A stretch of DNA of 64,000 bases. Origin: Streptomyces actuosus (GTDB lineage Bacteria; Actinomycetota; Actinomycetes; Streptomycetales; Streptomycetaceae). Below are positions 1-9,472 of this stretch, piece after piece. Both the position numbers and the translations under genes were made by a program. The notes below the pieces were generated by a model, which saw only the letters and a list, made by a program, of their open reading frames with translations, made no database searches and was not told the DNA's origin. Positions within the stretch are counted from its first letter, which is position 1. The number at the start of each line of letters is the position of its first letter. The stretch is from positions 248,001 to 312,000 of the forward strand of contig NZ_JAFFZS010000001.1 of NCBI RefSeq assembly GCF_016921115.1, in the 5' to 3' direction.

Positions 1-1
1 C

Positions 2-325
2 GTCGTCGTCGACGCGGCGCAAGCCGACCCGCCACGTCCCGGGCGCGTCCACCGGCTGGCGCTGGACGGCACGCCGCCCGGCCCCACGGCCACCAGTTCG
101 ACCAGTTCGCACGGGCTGGGCCTCGGCGAGGCCGTCGAGTTGTCCCGGATCCTCGGCCGGCTGCCGGGCCGGCTCGTGGTGTACGCCGTGGAGGGCGCCG
201 ACCATGCGCTGGGCCGGGGCCTGTCCGCGCCGGTGGCGGCCTGCGTCGAGACGGTGGCCGACGCCGTCGCGGCCGACGTCGCCGGGCACGTGGCGGGGCA
301 CGGGGCGGGCGGTGAGCGGCCATGA
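2..325 (+). CDS. Hydrogenase maturation protease, C-terminal part (5' end outside window)
   Basis: The frame is open from the first bases of the window and ends at 325. The readable 107 residues include SSHGLGLGEAVEL followed by GRLPGRLVVYAVEG, which is typical of the C-terminal half of M52 (HyaD/HybD/HyhD-type) endopeptidases. These enzymes trim the C-terminus of a [NiFe]-hydrogenase large subunit after nickel insertion. The nickel-sensing N-terminal half lies upstream and cannot be checked. The stop overlaps the hypF start (ATGA), so the two genes are translationally coupled. The likely substrate is the large subunit at 6356-7687. Confidence 0.8.
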   Translation, partial: VVVDAAQADPPRPGRVHRLALDGTPPGPTATSSTSSHGLGLGEAVELSRILGRLPGRLVVYAVEGADHALGRGLSAPVAACVETVADAVAADVAGHVAGHGAGGERP

Positions 326-2622
326 GCGAGCGGCGCACCCAGCGCATCGAGGTCTTCGGCCGGGTCCAGGGCGTGGGATTCCGCCCGTACGTGCACCGGA
401 CGGCGACCGAGCTCGGCCTCGACGGGTGGGTGTGCAACGTCGACGGCCATGTCGAGCTGACCGCCTCGGGGCGTCCGGGAGACCTGCGCGAACTGGTCGA
501 CCGGCTGCGCGGGCAGGCGCCACCGCTGGCCGCGGTGCGCCGCGTCGAGGTGCGCGACGTGCCGCCCGAGGCGGCCCCCGCAGGCGCGGGCTTCTGCGTG
601 GTCGCGAGCCGGGAGGCCCCGGCGGCGGCGCCGCGGGAGGTCCCGCCGGACGCCGCGATCTGCGCGGCGTGCCTGCACGAGCTGTTCGACCCCGCGGACC
701 GCCGCCACCGGTACCCGTTCGTCACCTGCTCCGACTGCGGGCCGCGGGCCACCGTCATCGAGGACCTGCCCTACGACCGCGCGCGCACCACGATGCGCCG
801 GTTCCCGCTGTGCCCCGCGTGCGCGGCCGAGTACGCCGATCCGGCGGACCGGCGCTTCCACGCGGAGCCGCTCGCCTGCCCGGCGTGCGGTCCCAGGCTG
901 GCCTGGGAGACCAAGACCGGCGAGGAGGCACTGCGGGCGGCGGTGCGGACGGTGGCGGGCGGCGGCATCGTCGCCGTGAAGGGGCTCGGCGGCTACCAGC
1001 TGGTGTGCGACGCCGCCGCCGCGGCGGCGGTGGCCGAGCTGAGACGGCGCAAGCGCCGCCCCGCCAAACCGCTCGCGGTCATGGTGGGCGATCTCACCGC
1101 GGTGCGGCGGCTGGCGTACGCCGGCCGCACGGAGGCGGCCGTCCTCGGCTCGCCGCAGCGGCCCGTCGTGCTGCTCCGCGCCCGCCGTCACGGAGAGCTC
1201 CTCGCCCCGCAGGTGCATCCCGGCACCGACCGCGTGGGGCTGTTCCTGCCGACCACCGGGCTGCACCACCTGCTGCTGGCCGAACTCGCCCGGCCCCTGG
1301 TGGTGACCAGCGGCAACCTCGCCGGCGAGCCCATCGCCACCGACGACGCCGACGCCCGCCGGGCGCTCGGCGCGGTCGCGGACGGCTTCCTCACCCACGA
1401 CCGGCCCGTCCACGCCCGCTACGACGACTCCGTCGTGCAGGTCGTGCAGCGCGGCGTGCACGTGCTGCGGCGGGCTCGGGGCTACGCCCCGGCGCCACTG
1501 ACGCTGCCGGTGCCCGCCCGGCAGCCCGTGGTGGGGGCCGGTGCCCAGCTCAAGCACTCCTTCACGCTGGCGGAGCGGGGGCGGGCGCACACCGGGACGC
1601 ACACCGGGGACCTGGCGGACGCGGCGACGCTCGACGCCTTCGAGGCCGGCTACGCCGACCTGACCCGCCTGACCGGCATCACGCCGCGCACCGTCGCCCA
1701 CGACCTGCATCCCGGGTATCTGTCGACGCAGTGGGCGCGCAGCGGGCGCTTCGCCCGGCGGATCCCCGTCCAGCACCATCACGCCCACGTCGCGGCGGTC
1801 GCCGCCGAGCACGGGCTGACCGAGCCGTTCGTCGGCGTCGCCTACGACGGACTGGGCCTGGGCGACGACGGCACCCTGTGGGGCGGCGAGGTACTGGTCG
1901 CGGGCCTCACGGGGTACCGCCGCACGGGCCGCTTCGCGCGGGCGCCGCTGCCCGGCGGGGAGGCCGCGGTGCGGCATCCCGCCCGCATGGCCCTCGGCTA
2001 CCTGTACGGCGGGGAGCCGCTGGGCGTGCCGCGGCCCGCGCCCTGGCTGACCCGTCCGTTCACACAGCGGCTCGACGACCCGGTGACGCGCCTGGTGCGG
2101 GCGATGGTGGAGCGCGGCGTGAACTGCCCGCAGGCGTCCAGCGCGGGCCGGCTGTTCGACGCGGTGGCGAGCCTGCTCGGGCTCGGGGACACGGTGTCCT
2201 ACGAAGGACAGGCGGCCCTCGCCCTGGAGGGCGCCGCGGGCGCGCTGCGGGCCGGTGCGCTGCCGTGGCGGCTGGTGCGGGTGGAGGGCCTGTGGGTGTA
2301 CGACCCCGCCCCGACGCTCACCGCCCTGCTGGAGCGGCTCGCCGACGGTGTCGCCGTGCCCCCGCTGGCGGCCGCCTGGCACACCACCGTCGCCGAGGTG
2401 ACCGCTGCCCTGGTCGAGCGGGCGGTGACCGCTGGGGCCCCGCGCACGGTGTGCCTGGGCGGCGGCTGCTTCCAGAACCGCCGGCTGCTCGCGGAGGTCG
2501 ACCGGCTGCTGCGCGGGCAGGGCCTGCGCGTCCTGACGGGCTGTCGCGTCCCGGTCAACGACGGCGGTATCGGCTTCGGGCAGGCGGCGGTGGCGTCCGC
2601 GCTGCTCGCGGATGAGGAGTGA
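322..2622 (+). CDS. hypF: HypF, carbamoyltransferase for hydrogenase CN ligand synthesis
   Basis: The protein has 766 aa, the usual HypF length. Domains in order are: acylphosphatase-like (about 5-90, with RVQGVGFRPYV); two zinc-finger motifs (about 110-190, CAAC...CSDC and CPAC...CPAC); YrdC-like (about 200-380); and a Kae1/TobZ-like carbamoyltransferase domain (about 400-766, with HHHAHVAAV, YDGLGLGDDG and LGGGCFQNRR). HypF uses carbamoyl phosphate and ATP to carbamoylate the C-terminal cysteine of HypE. That group becomes the cyanide ligands of the [NiFe] site. It lies between a maturation protease and hypC, with start-stop overlap upstream. All key motifs are intact. Confidence 0.97.
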   Translation: MSERRTQRIEVFGRVQGVGFRPYVHRTATELGLDGWVCNVDGHVELTASGRPGDLRELVDRLRGQAPPLAAVRRVEVRDVPPEAAPAGAGFCVVASREAPAAAPREVPPDAAICAACLHELFDPADRRHRYPFVTCSDCGPRATVIEDLPYDRARTTMRRFPLCPACAAEYADPADRRFHAEPLACPACGPRLAWETKTGEEALRAAVRTVAGGGIVAVKGLGGYQLVCDAAAAAAVAELRRRKRRPAKPLAVMVGDLTAVRRLAYAGRTEAAVLGSPQRPVVLLRARRHGELLAPQVHPGTDRVGLFLPTTGLHHLLLAELARPLVVTSGNLAGEPIATDDADARRALGAVADGFLTHDRPVHARYDDSVVQVVQRGVHVLRRARGYAPAPLTLPVPARQPVVGAGAQLKHSFTLAERGRAHTGTHTGDLADAATLDAFEAGYADLTRLTGITPRTVAHDLHPGYLSTQWARSGRFARRIPVQHHHAHVAAVAAEHGLTEPFVGVAYDGLGLGDDGTLWGGEVLVAGLTGYRRTGRFARAPLPGGEAAVRHPARMALGYLYGGEPLGVPRPAPWLTRPFTQRLDDPVTRLVRAMVERGVNCPQASSAGRLFDAVASLLGLGDTVSYEGQAALALEGAAGALRAGALPWRLVRVEGLWVYDPAPTLTALLERLADGVAVPPLAAAWHTTVAEVTAALVERAVTAGAPRTVCLGGGCFQNRRLLAEVDRLLRGQGLRVLTGCRVPVNDGGIGFGQAAVASALLADEE

Positions 2623-2627
2623 GCGCG

Positions 2628-2915
2628 ATGTGCCTGGGCATCCCCGGCCGGATCACCGAGGTCCATGAGGAGGCGGGCGTGCGGATGGGGACGGTCGACT
2701 TCGGCGGCGTCCGCCGGGAGGTGTGCCTCGCCTACACGCCGGAGGCGGGTGTCGGCGCCTATGTCGTGGTCCATGTCGGCTTCGCCATCACCCGGGTGGA
2801 CGAGGCCGAGGCGGAACGCACCCTGGAGGTGCTGCGGGCCATGGCGGACGCGGTGGCGGGCGAGCTGGGAGAGCCGCTGCCGGGCACGCCGGACGCGGAC
2901 GGCCGTCCGCGCTGA
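2628..2915 (+). CDS. hypC: HypC, hydrogenase maturation chaperone
   Basis: The protein has 95 aa and begins MCLGIPGRI. The cysteine directly after the initiator Met is the functional residue of HypC/HybG proteins, holding the Fe(CN)2CO unit together with HypD. For that reason I place the start at the ATG at 2628. The in-frame GTG at 2619 would add three residues before Met-Cys, whereas 2628 also sits at a good distance from GAGGAG at 2613-2618. The gene follows hypF by a few bases. The C-terminal 20 residues are a proline/glycine-rich tail. Confidence 0.95.
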   Translation: MCLGIPGRITEVHEEAGVRMGTVDFGGVRREVCLAYTPEAGVGAYVVVHVGFAITRVDEAEAERTLEVLRAMADAVAGELGEPLPGTPDADGRPR

Positions 2916-3034
2916 CTCCCGCCGGCCCGCGGGGACGGAGCCTTCCGGCGCTCGCGCACCAGCCGCTCCGCCGGGGCGTGAGGGACCGGCCCCGCGGGGC
3001 GTCCGGGCACGCCCGCCGGAGCGCGGGCCGGTGT

Positions 3035-3048
3035 GGGCCGAAGGGCCC
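3035..3048. promoter_or_regulatory. Palindromic box GGGCC-GAAG-GGCCC upstream of hyhB
   Basis: Arms GGGCC and GGCCC are separated by 4 bp. The site lies 87 bp before the hyhB start, in the 219-bp gap that separates hypFC from the hydrogenase structural operon. It belongs to the family of similar boxes found in most promoters of this window. The geometry is that of a DosR/DevR-family site. Assignment to a regulator is inference. Confidence 0.55.
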
Positions 3049-3134
3049 TCGCCCGGGCCCGGGCGGCCCGTGGCGGCCCGGGCCCGGGCGGGACAGTCTG
3101 GACTCAGCAGTCCCACCGCGCCTGGGAGGGCACG

Positions 3135-4298
3135 ATGCCAGACCGCCGTACGACCGCCGTCCTGGACCTCAGCGGGCTCGACGCCCTGGTCGAGGTGCTG
3201 CGCGGGCAGGGACGCACGGTCGTCGGACCGACGGTGCGGGACGGGGCCGTCGTCCTGGCCGAGCTGGACTCGGCCCGCCGGCTGCCGTTCGGCTGGGGCA
3301 CCGAGGTCGAGGCCGGCCGCTACCGGCTGGTCCCGCGCGCGGACGGCGCCGCCTTCGCGCACACCACGGGACCACAGTCGTGGAAGGCGTTCCTGCACCC
3401 GGAGCGGGAGAAGCTGTGGAGCGTCGACCGCGGTGCGGACGGGGAACTGTCGGTGACCGAGGAGCGGCCACCCCAGCCGTCGTACGCCTTCCTCGGGGTG
3501 CGGCCCTGCGACCTGCGGGCCATCGCGGTGCAGGACCGTGTGCTGGCCGGGGGCAGGTACCCGGACAGCGGATACCGGGAGCGGCGCGTGGGCGCGTTCC
3601 TGATCGCGGCCGAGTGCACCGAACCGGGAGCCACCTGCTTCTGCGTGTCCATGGGCGGCGGCCCGGGCGCCGACGCCGGTTTCGATCTCGCGCTGACCGA
3701 AGTGGTCGACGCCGACGGTCACCGCTTCCGCGTACGCAGCGGCAGCGACGCCGGCGAGGAGGTCCTCGCGGCGGTCCCGCACCACCCGGACGATCCGGCG
3801 ACCGGGACTGCCGCCCGGTCCGCGGTGGACGCCGCGCGGGAGCGGATGGGCCGGGCCATGCCCCCCGTGGACCTGCGCGCCCTGCTGGCCGGGAGTCTGG
3901 AGGCCGAGCGCTGGGACGACGTGGCCGCCCGCTGTCTGACCTGCGGAAACTGCACCATGGTGTGCCCCACCTGCTTCTGCACCACCACCGAGGAGGTCAC
4001 CGACCTCACCGGCGACCACGCCGAGCGGTGGCAGCGCTGGGACTCCTGCTTCGACCTCGACTTCTCCCTCCTGCACGGCGGCCCGGTGCGGGCCTCGGGG
4101 CGCAGCCGGTACCGGCAGTGGCTCACCCACAAGCTCTCCACCTGGTACGACCAGTTCGGCAGTTCGGGCTGCGTCGGCTGCGGGCGCTGCATCACCTGGT
4201 GCCCGGTCGGGATCGACATCACCGAGGAGGCAGCGGCGCTCCAGGCGGAGACGTCCGCGGGCCTGCCGCACGACGACCGTGAGGAGCCGCGACGATGA
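3135..4298 (+). CDS. hyhB: Group 3b [NiFe]-hydrogenase beta subunit (4Fe-4S electron-transfer protein)
   Basis: The protein has 387 aa. The start at 3135 is chosen because GGGAGGG lies just upstream and homology begins at MPDRRTTAVLDLSGLD; an upstream in-frame start would add 34 low-complexity residues and cover the promoter box. Two ferredoxin-type cysteine clusters lie near the C-terminus: CLTCGNCTMVCPTCFC, and CVGCGRCITWCPVGID about 75 residues later. The central GVRPCDLRAI is conserved in sulfhydrogenase/anaerobic sulfite reductase A-type subunits. It is expected to relay electrons between the small subunit and the flavoprotein HyhG. Its stop overlaps the next gene (ATGA). Confidence 0.9.
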   Translation: MPDRRTTAVLDLSGLDALVEVLRGQGRTVVGPTVRDGAVVLAELDSARRLPFGWGTEVEAGRYRLVPRADGAAFAHTTGPQSWKAFLHPEREKLWSVDRGADGELSVTEERPPQPSYAFLGVRPCDLRAIAVQDRVLAGGRYPDSGYRERRVGAFLIAAECTEPGATCFCVSMGGGPGADAGFDLALTEVVDADGHRFRVRSGSDAGEEVLAAVPHHPDDPATGTAARSAVDAARERMGRAMPPVDLRALLAGSLEAERWDDVAARCLTCGNCTMVCPTCFCTTTEEVTDLTGDHAERWQRWDSCFDLDFSLLHGGPVRASGRSRYRQWLTHKLSTWYDQFGSSGCVGCGRCITWCPVGIDITEEAAALQAETSAGLPHDDREEPRR

Positions 4299-4750
4299 CC
4301 TCGACCGCCTGGGACTCGGCGCTGGGAGCGGAGCACCGAGCGCGGCTGACACGGATCGCCCGCGAGGTGTCCTTCCCCGCGGGCACCCGCCTGTTCGAGG
4401 AGGGCCGGCGCGCGGACCGGTTCTGGATCGTGCGCGCCGGGACGGTCGCCCTCGACATCCATGTCCCGGGGCGGCGGGCCGCCGTGGTGGAGACGCTGGG
4501 CCGCGGCGAACTCGTCGGCTGGTCCTGGTACTTCCCGCCCTACGAGTGGCACCTGGGCGCGGAGACGACGAGCACGGTGCAGGCCTACGAGTTCGACGCG
4601 GCGACCGTGCGGCTGCTGTGCGAGGAGGACGCCGGGTTCGGCCGGGCGGTGGCGAGCTGGGTGGGCGGAGTGGTCGCCGACCGGCTGCGCGCGACCCGCA
4701 TCCGGCTGCTCGACCTGTACGCCCCCTATGGCAGCGGGGACCTGACATGA
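4295..4750 (+). CDS. Cyclic-nucleotide-binding-domain protein within the hydrogenase operon
   Basis: The protein has 151 aa and is essentially one Crp/cNMP-binding beta-roll: [39 protein letters not shown], then the C-helix. There is no helix-turn-helix DNA-binding domain, so it is not a Crp-type transcription factor. It is coupled by ATGA overlaps to hyhB before and hyhG after, so it is made in step with the hydrogenase. It may be an allosteric or assembly partner that senses a nucleotide. That role and the ligand are inference; the phosphate-binding cassette is not obviously canonical. Confidence 0.85.
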   Translation: MTSTAWDSALGAEHRARLTRIAREVSFPAGTRLFEEGRRADRFWIVRAGTVALDIHVPGRRAAVVETLGRGELVGWSWYFPPYEWHLGAETTSTVQAYEFDAATVRLLCEEDAGFGRAVASWVGGVVADRLRATRIRLLDLYAPYGSGDLT

Positions 4751-5565
4751 CCGGGGTGCCCGTGCCCTACCGGGTGGTCCGGACGAGGCCCGAGACCGCC
4801 GACACCGTCAGCATCACGCTGGCGCCGGCGGGCACGGCGGCGCTCGCGCCCTTCACACCGGGCCGGTTCGCCATGGTGTACGCGTTCGGGGTCGGGGAGA
4901 TCCCCGTCTCGGTGTCCCGCATCGGCGCGGGCGAGCTGGTCCACACGGTGCGCTCGGTCGGCGCGGTGTCGGCGGCGCTGTGCGCGCTGCGACCGGGCGA
5001 CCGGGTCGGGCTGCGCGGCCCCTTCGGCACCGGCTGGGAGCTGCCGAGGGCGGCCGGCCGGGACGTGCTCGTGGTCGCCGGCGGCATCGGCCTGGCCCCG
5101 CTGCGGCCCCTGGTCCTGGCCGCGCTCGCCGCCCCCGACGCCCACGGGCGACCGAACCTGCTCGTCGGTGCCCGCACCCCCGGCGACGTGCTGTACGCGA
5201 AGCAGCTCTCCGACTGGGCGGCGGGGGGCGGCCCGCTGCACTGCGCGGTCACCGTCGACCGCCCCTCCCCCACCTGGCGCGGCCGGGTCGGCCTCGTCAC
5301 CGAACTGCTGAACGAGGCCTGGTTCGATCCGGCGAACACCACGGCATTCGTCTGCGGGCCCGAGGCGATGATCCGCGCGACCGCCCGAGAACTGGTGCGC
5401 CGGGGGCTGGCGCCGGACCGGGTCCGGGTGTCGCTGGAGCGGAACATGCGCTGCGGCACCGCGCACTGCGGCCACTGCCAGCTCGGCGGTGCGCTGCTGT
5501 GCCGGGACGGGCCGGTGATCGGCTGGGACCTGGCCCGCGACCTGCTGACGGTGAGGGAGTTGTGA
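4747..5565 (+). CDS. hyhG: Group 3b hydrogenase gamma subunit, FAD/NAD(P)-binding oxidoreductase
   Basis: The protein has 272 aa and a ferredoxin-NADP reductase-like fold. FAD-binding beta-barrel elements lie in the first 95 residues ([18 protein letters not shown]). An NAD(P)-binding half follows with [15 protein letters not shown] and [10 protein letters not shown]. The C-terminus carries a [2Fe-2S] cysteine set, [17 protein letters not shown]. This is the architecture of sulfhydrogenase gamma and dihydroorotate dehydrogenase electron-transfer subunits. It should pass hydride between NAD(P)(H) and the Fe-S chain of HyhB. Overlapping starts tie it to both neighbours. Confidence 0.93.
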   Translation: MTGVPVPYRVVRTRPETADTVSITLAPAGTAALAPFTPGRFAMVYAFGVGEIPVSVSRIGAGELVHTVRSVGAVSAALCALRPGDRVGLRGPFGTGWELPRAAGRDVLVVAGGIGLAPLRPLVLAALAAPDAHGRPNLLVGARTPGDVLYAKQLSDWAAGGGPLHCAVTVDRPSPTWRGRVGLVTELLNEAWFDPANTTAFVCGPEAMIRATARELVRRGLAPDRVRVSLERNMRCGTAHCGHCQLGGALLCRDGPVIGWDLARDLLTVREL

Positions 5566-5567
5566 CC

Positions 5568-6359
5568 GTGTCCGCACCCACCCTCGCGGTGTTCAAACTG
5601 GCCTCCTGCGACGGCTGCCAGCTCACGCTGCTCGACTGCGAGGACGAGCTCCTCACCCTCGCCGGCCGGGTGCGCATCGCCCACTTCCTGGAGGCGTCGA
5701 GCGCGGTGGAGCCCGGACCGTACGACCTCGGGCTCGTCGAGGGCTCGGTGACCACCCCGGACGACGCCCGGCGCATCCGGGAGATCCGCGCGCAGTGCCG
5801 GGTGCTGGTGACGATCGGCGCGTGCGCCACCGCCGGCGGCATCCAGGCACTGCGTGACTTCGCCGACGTCGAGGAGTTCCGGCGCACCGTCTACGCCCGG
5901 CCCGAGTACGTGGAGACGCTGGCGACCTCCACACCCGTGTCCGCGCACGTGGACGTGGACTTCGAACTGCGCGGCTGCCCCATCGACCGGGGCCAGTTGC
6001 TGGAGGTCGTCACCGCGTTCCTGGCCGGGCGCAGGCCGGACGTGCCGAACCACAGCGTGTGTTTCGCGTGCAAGCGCCGGGGCACGGTGTGCGTCACGGT
6101 CGCCCACGGCACCCCCTGCCTCGGGCCGGTCACACACGCCGGCTGCGGGGCGATCTGCCCGGCGTTCGGCCGTGGCTGCTACGGCTGCTTCGGACCGTCG
6201 GGCTCGGTGAACCTTCCCGCCCTGATCCCGCTGCTGCGCCGCGACGGGCTCGACGAGCGGGACGTGCGGCGTCTGCTGCGCACGTTCAACGCCACCGCCT
6301 TCGACCCGCCCGGCCGGGACACGGGGGCGGACGCCACGGACGAGGAGGTACGGCCGTGA
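5568..6359 (+). CDS. hyhS: Group 3b hydrogenase small (delta) subunit
   Basis: The protein has 263 aa. The N-terminal [14 protein letters not shown] supplies the proximal-cluster cysteines (C14, C17). IGACATAGG and [14 protein letters not shown] follow, then a cysteine-rich C-terminal region with [26 protein letters not shown] and [10 protein letters not shown]. That set is enough for three Fe-S clusters, as in cytoplasmic NADP-linked hydrogenases. There is no Tat signal, so it is cytoplasmic. Two GTG starts are possible, 5562 and 5568. I prefer 5568 because GAGGGAG (5553-5559) sits 8 bp before it and only 2 bp before 5562. Confidence 0.93.
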   Translation: MSAPTLAVFKLASCDGCQLTLLDCEDELLTLAGRVRIAHFLEASSAVEPGPYDLGLVEGSVTTPDDARRIREIRAQCRVLVTIGACATAGGIQALRDFADVEEFRRTVYARPEYVETLATSTPVSAHVDVDFELRGCPIDRGQLLEVVTAFLAGRRPDVPNHSVCFACKRRGTVCVTVAHGTPCLGPVTHAGCGAICPAFGRGCYGCFGPSGSVNLPALIPLLRRDGLDERDVRRLLRTFNATAFDPPGRDTGADATDEEVRP

Positions 6360-7687
6360 CCCACCGCGGTTCCCGTGTCCTGCGCGTCGGCTCGCTGGCC
6401 CGGGTGGAGGGCGAGGGCGCCCTGCACCTGCGGGTCGCCGCCAGCCGTGTCGAGGAGGCACGGTTGCGCATCTACGAGCCGCCGCGATTCTTCGAGGCGT
6501 TCCTGCGCGGCCGGGGGCACACCGAGCCGCCCGACATCACCGCCCGGGTGTGCGGCATCTGCCCGGTGGCCTACCAGATGAGTGCCTGCCAGGCCGTCGA
6601 GGACGCCTGCGGCGTCACGGTCGACCCGGCGGTGCAGGACCTGCGCCGGCTGCTGTACTGCGGCGAGTGGATCGAGAGCCACGCCCTGCACATCCACCTC
6701 CTGCACGCGCCGGACTTCCTCGGCTGCGACGGCGCGATCGATCTGGCGCGCACGCAGCGGGCCGCCGTGGAGCGGGGACTGCGGCTGAAGCAGGCCGGCA
6801 ACGCGCTGCTCGAACAGCTCGGGGGCCGCGCCGTCCACCCCGTGAACGTCCGGCTCGGCGGCTTCCACCGCGTGCCCGCGCAGGGCGAGTTGAGGCCGCT
6901 CCGGGAGCGGTTGCGGCGCGCCGCCGACGACGCCCGCGCAACGGTGCGCTGGGTGGCGGGCTTCGACTTCCCGGACGCCGTCACCGACGCCGACTTCCTG
7001 GCCCTGGCCGCTCCGGACCGGTACGCCGTGGAGCGGGGCACCCCGACGGTGCTGCGCGCGGACGGCGTCCGGAGCAGCTTCGCGCTGCCCGGCTTCCTCG
7101 ACCACGTCCGCGAGGAGCAGGTGCCGCACTCGACGGCGCTGCACTCCCGGCTCGACGGGCGGAACCACCTCACCGGCGCCCTGGCCCGGTTCGCGGTGGG
7201 CGGCGCGCAGCTGTCGGCCGGGGCACGCGAGGCCGCCCGCGAGGCGGGGCTCGGCGACCCGGCGGAGGGTGCGGTGTGCCGCAACCCCTACCGGTCGATC
7301 CTCGTGCGGGCCGTGGAGGTGGTGTACGCCGTCGACGAGGCGCTGCGACTGATCGACGCGTACGAGCCGCCCTCCCGTCCGTACGTGGAGGTGCCGCCGG
7401 CCGCCGGTACCGGTCACGGTGCGACGGAGGCGCCGCGCGGACTGCTCTACCACCGCTACCGGCTGGCCGCGGACGGCACCGTCACCGACGCCCGGATCGT
7501 GCCGCCCACCGCGCAGAACCAGGGGGCCATCGAGGACGATCTCGCACGGACCGCGCAGGCGGCCCTCGCTGCGGGTGACCCGGGCGACGAGGAGCTGACC
7601 CGGCTGTGCGAGCGGGCCGTCCGCAACCACGACCCGTGCATCTCCTGCTCCACCCACTTCCTCGACCTCACCGTCGAACGCACCTGA
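6356..7687 (+). CDS. hyhL: Group 3b [NiFe]-hydrogenase large (alpha) subunit, catalytic
   Basis: The protein has 443 aa. The N-terminal metal motif is [14 protein letters not shown] (C66, C69) and the C-terminal motif is [10 protein letters not shown] (C428, C431, H434), giving the four Ni/Fe ligands. The position often occupied by His in the first motif is Tyr. The nine residues after H434 are the probable propeptide removed by the maturation protease. GTG start at 6356 overlaps the hyhS stop and has GAGGAGG 7 bp before it. With hyhBGS this makes a cytoplasmic bidirectional NAD(P)-linked enzyme; the subgroup is judged from gene order and subunit set. Confidence 0.93.
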   Translation: MTHRGSRVLRVGSLARVEGEGALHLRVAASRVEEARLRIYEPPRFFEAFLRGRGHTEPPDITARVCGICPVAYQMSACQAVEDACGVTVDPAVQDLRRLLYCGEWIESHALHIHLLHAPDFLGCDGAIDLARTQRAAVERGLRLKQAGNALLEQLGGRAVHPVNVRLGGFHRVPAQGELRPLRERLRRAADDARATVRWVAGFDFPDAVTDADFLALAAPDRYAVERGTPTVLRADGVRSSFALPGFLDHVREEQVPHSTALHSRLDGRNHLTGALARFAVGGAQLSAGAREAAREAGLGDPAEGAVCRNPYRSILVRAVEVVYAVDEALRLIDAYEPPSRPYVEVPPAAGTGHGATEAPRGLLYHRYRLAADGTVTDARIVPPTAQNQGAIEDDLARTAQAALAAGDPGDEELTRLCERAVRNHDPCISCSTHFLDLTVERT

Positions 7688-7706
7688 CCATCCGAGGAGA
7701 ACGACC

Positions 7707-8372
7707 ATGCACGGCAGCCCGCACATCGTGAGTGACGTCATGACACGCGAGGTCGTGGCGGTGGGCCGCGACGCCCCGTTCAAGGACATCGTCACGCTCA
7801 TGGAGCAGTGGAAGGTCAGCGCGGTTCCGGTACTGGAGGGCGAGGGCCGGGTCATCGGGGTCGTCTCCGAGGCCGACCTGCTGCCGAAGGAGGAGTTCCG
7901 CGACTCCGACCCGGACCGGTTCGTCCAGCTCAGCCGGCTCACCGACCTGGCGAAGGCGGGCGGAGTGCGGGCCGAGGAGCTGATGAGCGCTCCGGCCGTC
8001 ACCGTCCACTCCGACGCCACGCTCGCGGAGGCGTCGCGCATCTTGGCCCGGCGCGGTCTGAAGCGGCTTCCGGTCGTCAACGGCGAGGGGCTGCTGGAGG
8101 GGATCGTGAGCCGGGCGGACCTGCTGAAGGTGTTCCTGCGGTCCGACGAGGACATCGCCGAGGAGGTCCGCCGCGAGGTCGTGTCCTACCTGTTCCCCGT
8201 GCCCCTGGAGCCCGTGCGGGTGGCGGTGGACGACGGGGTGGTCACGCTCACCGGCCGGATCCGGGACACGTCCCTGGTGCCCGTGGCGACCCGTCTGATC
8301 CGCGCGATCGAGGGCGTGGTGGGGGTCGAGTGCGACCTGGTCGCGGGGTCCGCGCGGGGTGAGCCGCGGTGA
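7707..8372 (+). CDS. CBS-pair protein with C-terminal BON domain (copy 1)
   Basis: The protein has 221 aa. CBS motif 1 is at about 8-65 ([19 protein letters not shown] to [11 protein letters not shown]), CBS 2 at about 90-150 ([14 protein letters not shown] to GIVSRADLL), and a BON-like domain at about 160-215 ([18 protein letters not shown]). CBS pairs bind adenine nucleotides; BON domains are usually membrane or protein binding. It sits between hyhL (19-bp gap) and hypD (4-bp overlap), so it is part of the hydrogenase operon. It is one of six such paralogues in the window and resembles copy 3 most. Function is unproven. Confidence 0.88.
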   Translation: MHGSPHIVSDVMTREVVAVGRDAPFKDIVTLMEQWKVSAVPVLEGEGRVIGVVSEADLLPKEEFRDSDPDRFVQLSRLTDLAKAGGVRAEELMSAPAVTVHSDATLAEASRILARRGLKRLPVVNGEGLLEGIVSRADLLKVFLRSDEDIAEEVRREVVSYLFPVPLEPVRVAVDDGVVTLTGRIRDTSLVPVATRLIRAIEGVVGVECDLVAGSARGEPR

Positions 8373-9472
8373 AGTATCTCGACGAGTACCGCGATCCCGC
8401 CCTCGCCCGGCGGCTGCTGGAGGAGCTGCGCCGCACCGCGACCACACCCTGGCGGATCATGGAGGTGTGCGGCGGGCAGACGCACACCCTGGTCCGGCAG
8501 GGCATCGACGAGCTGCTGCCCGCCGGGATCCGCATGATCCACGGGCCGGGCTGCCCGGTGTGCGTCACCCCGCTGGAGACCCTGGACCGGGCCATGGCGA
8601 TCGCCGCGACGCCCGGCGTGATCTTCACGAGCTTCGGCGACATGCTGAGGGTGCCCGGCACGGACACGGACCTGCTGGCCTTGCGCGCCCGAGGCGCGGA
8701 CGTCCGGGTCGTGTACACGCCGATGGACGCCGTGCGCCTGGCCGCCGTGCATCCGCGGCGCGAGGTGGTGTTCCTGGCGGTCGGCTTCGAGACCACGGCG
8801 CCCGCGGCCGCCATGGCGGTCCTGCACGCCGACCGGCTGGGTCTGGACAACTTCTCCATGCTGGTCAGCCATGTGCTGGTGCCGCCCGCCATGACCGCGC
8901 TGCTCGACGACCCGCACTGCGAGGTGCAGGCGTTCCTCGCGGCCGGGCACGTGTGCGCGGTGATGGGCTGGCGCGAGTACGAGCCGATCGCCGCCCGCTA
9001 CCGGGTGCCCGTCGTGGTGACCGGCTTCGAGCCGCTGGACCTGCTGGAGGGCATCCTGATGACGGTACGGCAGCTGGAGTCCGGCCGGCACGAGGTGGAG
9101 AACCAGTACGTGCGGGCCGTGCGCCGCAGCGGCAACACCGAGGCGCAGGACGCCGTCCGCGAAGTGTTCGAGGTCACCGATCGGGCCTGGCGAGGCATCG
9201 GCGCGCTGCCCGGCAGCGGGTTCGAACTCGCCGCGCGGTACGCCCGCTTCGACGCCGCCCACCGGTTCGCCGTGGACGGGCTGCGCCCGGTGGAGGACGC
9301 CGCGTGCATCGCCGGCGCCGTGCTCACCGGCGCCCGGCTGCCCACCGACTGCGCCGCCTACGGCAGCCGCTGCACGCCCCGCCATCCGCTGGGTGCCCCG
9401 ATGGTGTCCGCGGAGGGCACCTGCGCCGCCTTCCACGCGGCGGGCCGCACGAAGGAAGGGTCGCTGTCATGA
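8369..9472 (+). CDS. hypD: HypD, Fe-S scaffold for Fe(CN)2CO assembly
   Basis: The protein has 367 aa, full length for HypD. Signature motifs are MEVCGGQTH (redox/Fe-binding cysteine), [15 protein letters not shown] and the C-terminal cysteine set including [13 protein letters not shown] and EGTCAAF that carries the [4Fe-4S] cluster. HypD with HypC assembles the Fe(CN)2CO group of the [NiFe] site. GTG start at 8369 overlaps the preceding CBS-gene stop, and its own stop overlaps hypE (ATGA). Confidence 0.97.
   Translation: MKYLDEYRDPALARRLLEELRRTATTPWRIMEVCGGQTHTLVRQGIDELLPAGIRMIHGPGCPVCVTPLETLDRAMAIAATPGVIFTSFGDMLRVPGTDTDLLALRARGADVRVVYTPMDAVRLAAVHPRREVVFLAVGFETTAPAAAMAVLHADRLGLDNFSMLVSHVLVPPAMTALLDDPHCEVQAFLAAGHVCAVMGWREYEPIAARYRVPVVVTGFEPLDLLEGILMTVRQLESGRHEVENQYVRAVRRSGNTEAQDAVREVFEVTDRAWRGIGALPGSGFELAARYARFDAAHRFAVDGLRPVEDAACIAGAVLTGARLPTDCAAYGSRCTPRHPLGAPMVSAEGTCAAFHAAGRTKEGSLS

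Noticed and set aside
2199..4748. Very long minus-strand open frame (849 codons) opposite hypF, hypC and hyhB
   Set aside because: It runs antisense to three confident genes, has low-complexity Arg/Pro/Gly sequence and no domain; typical of antisense frames in high-GC DNA.
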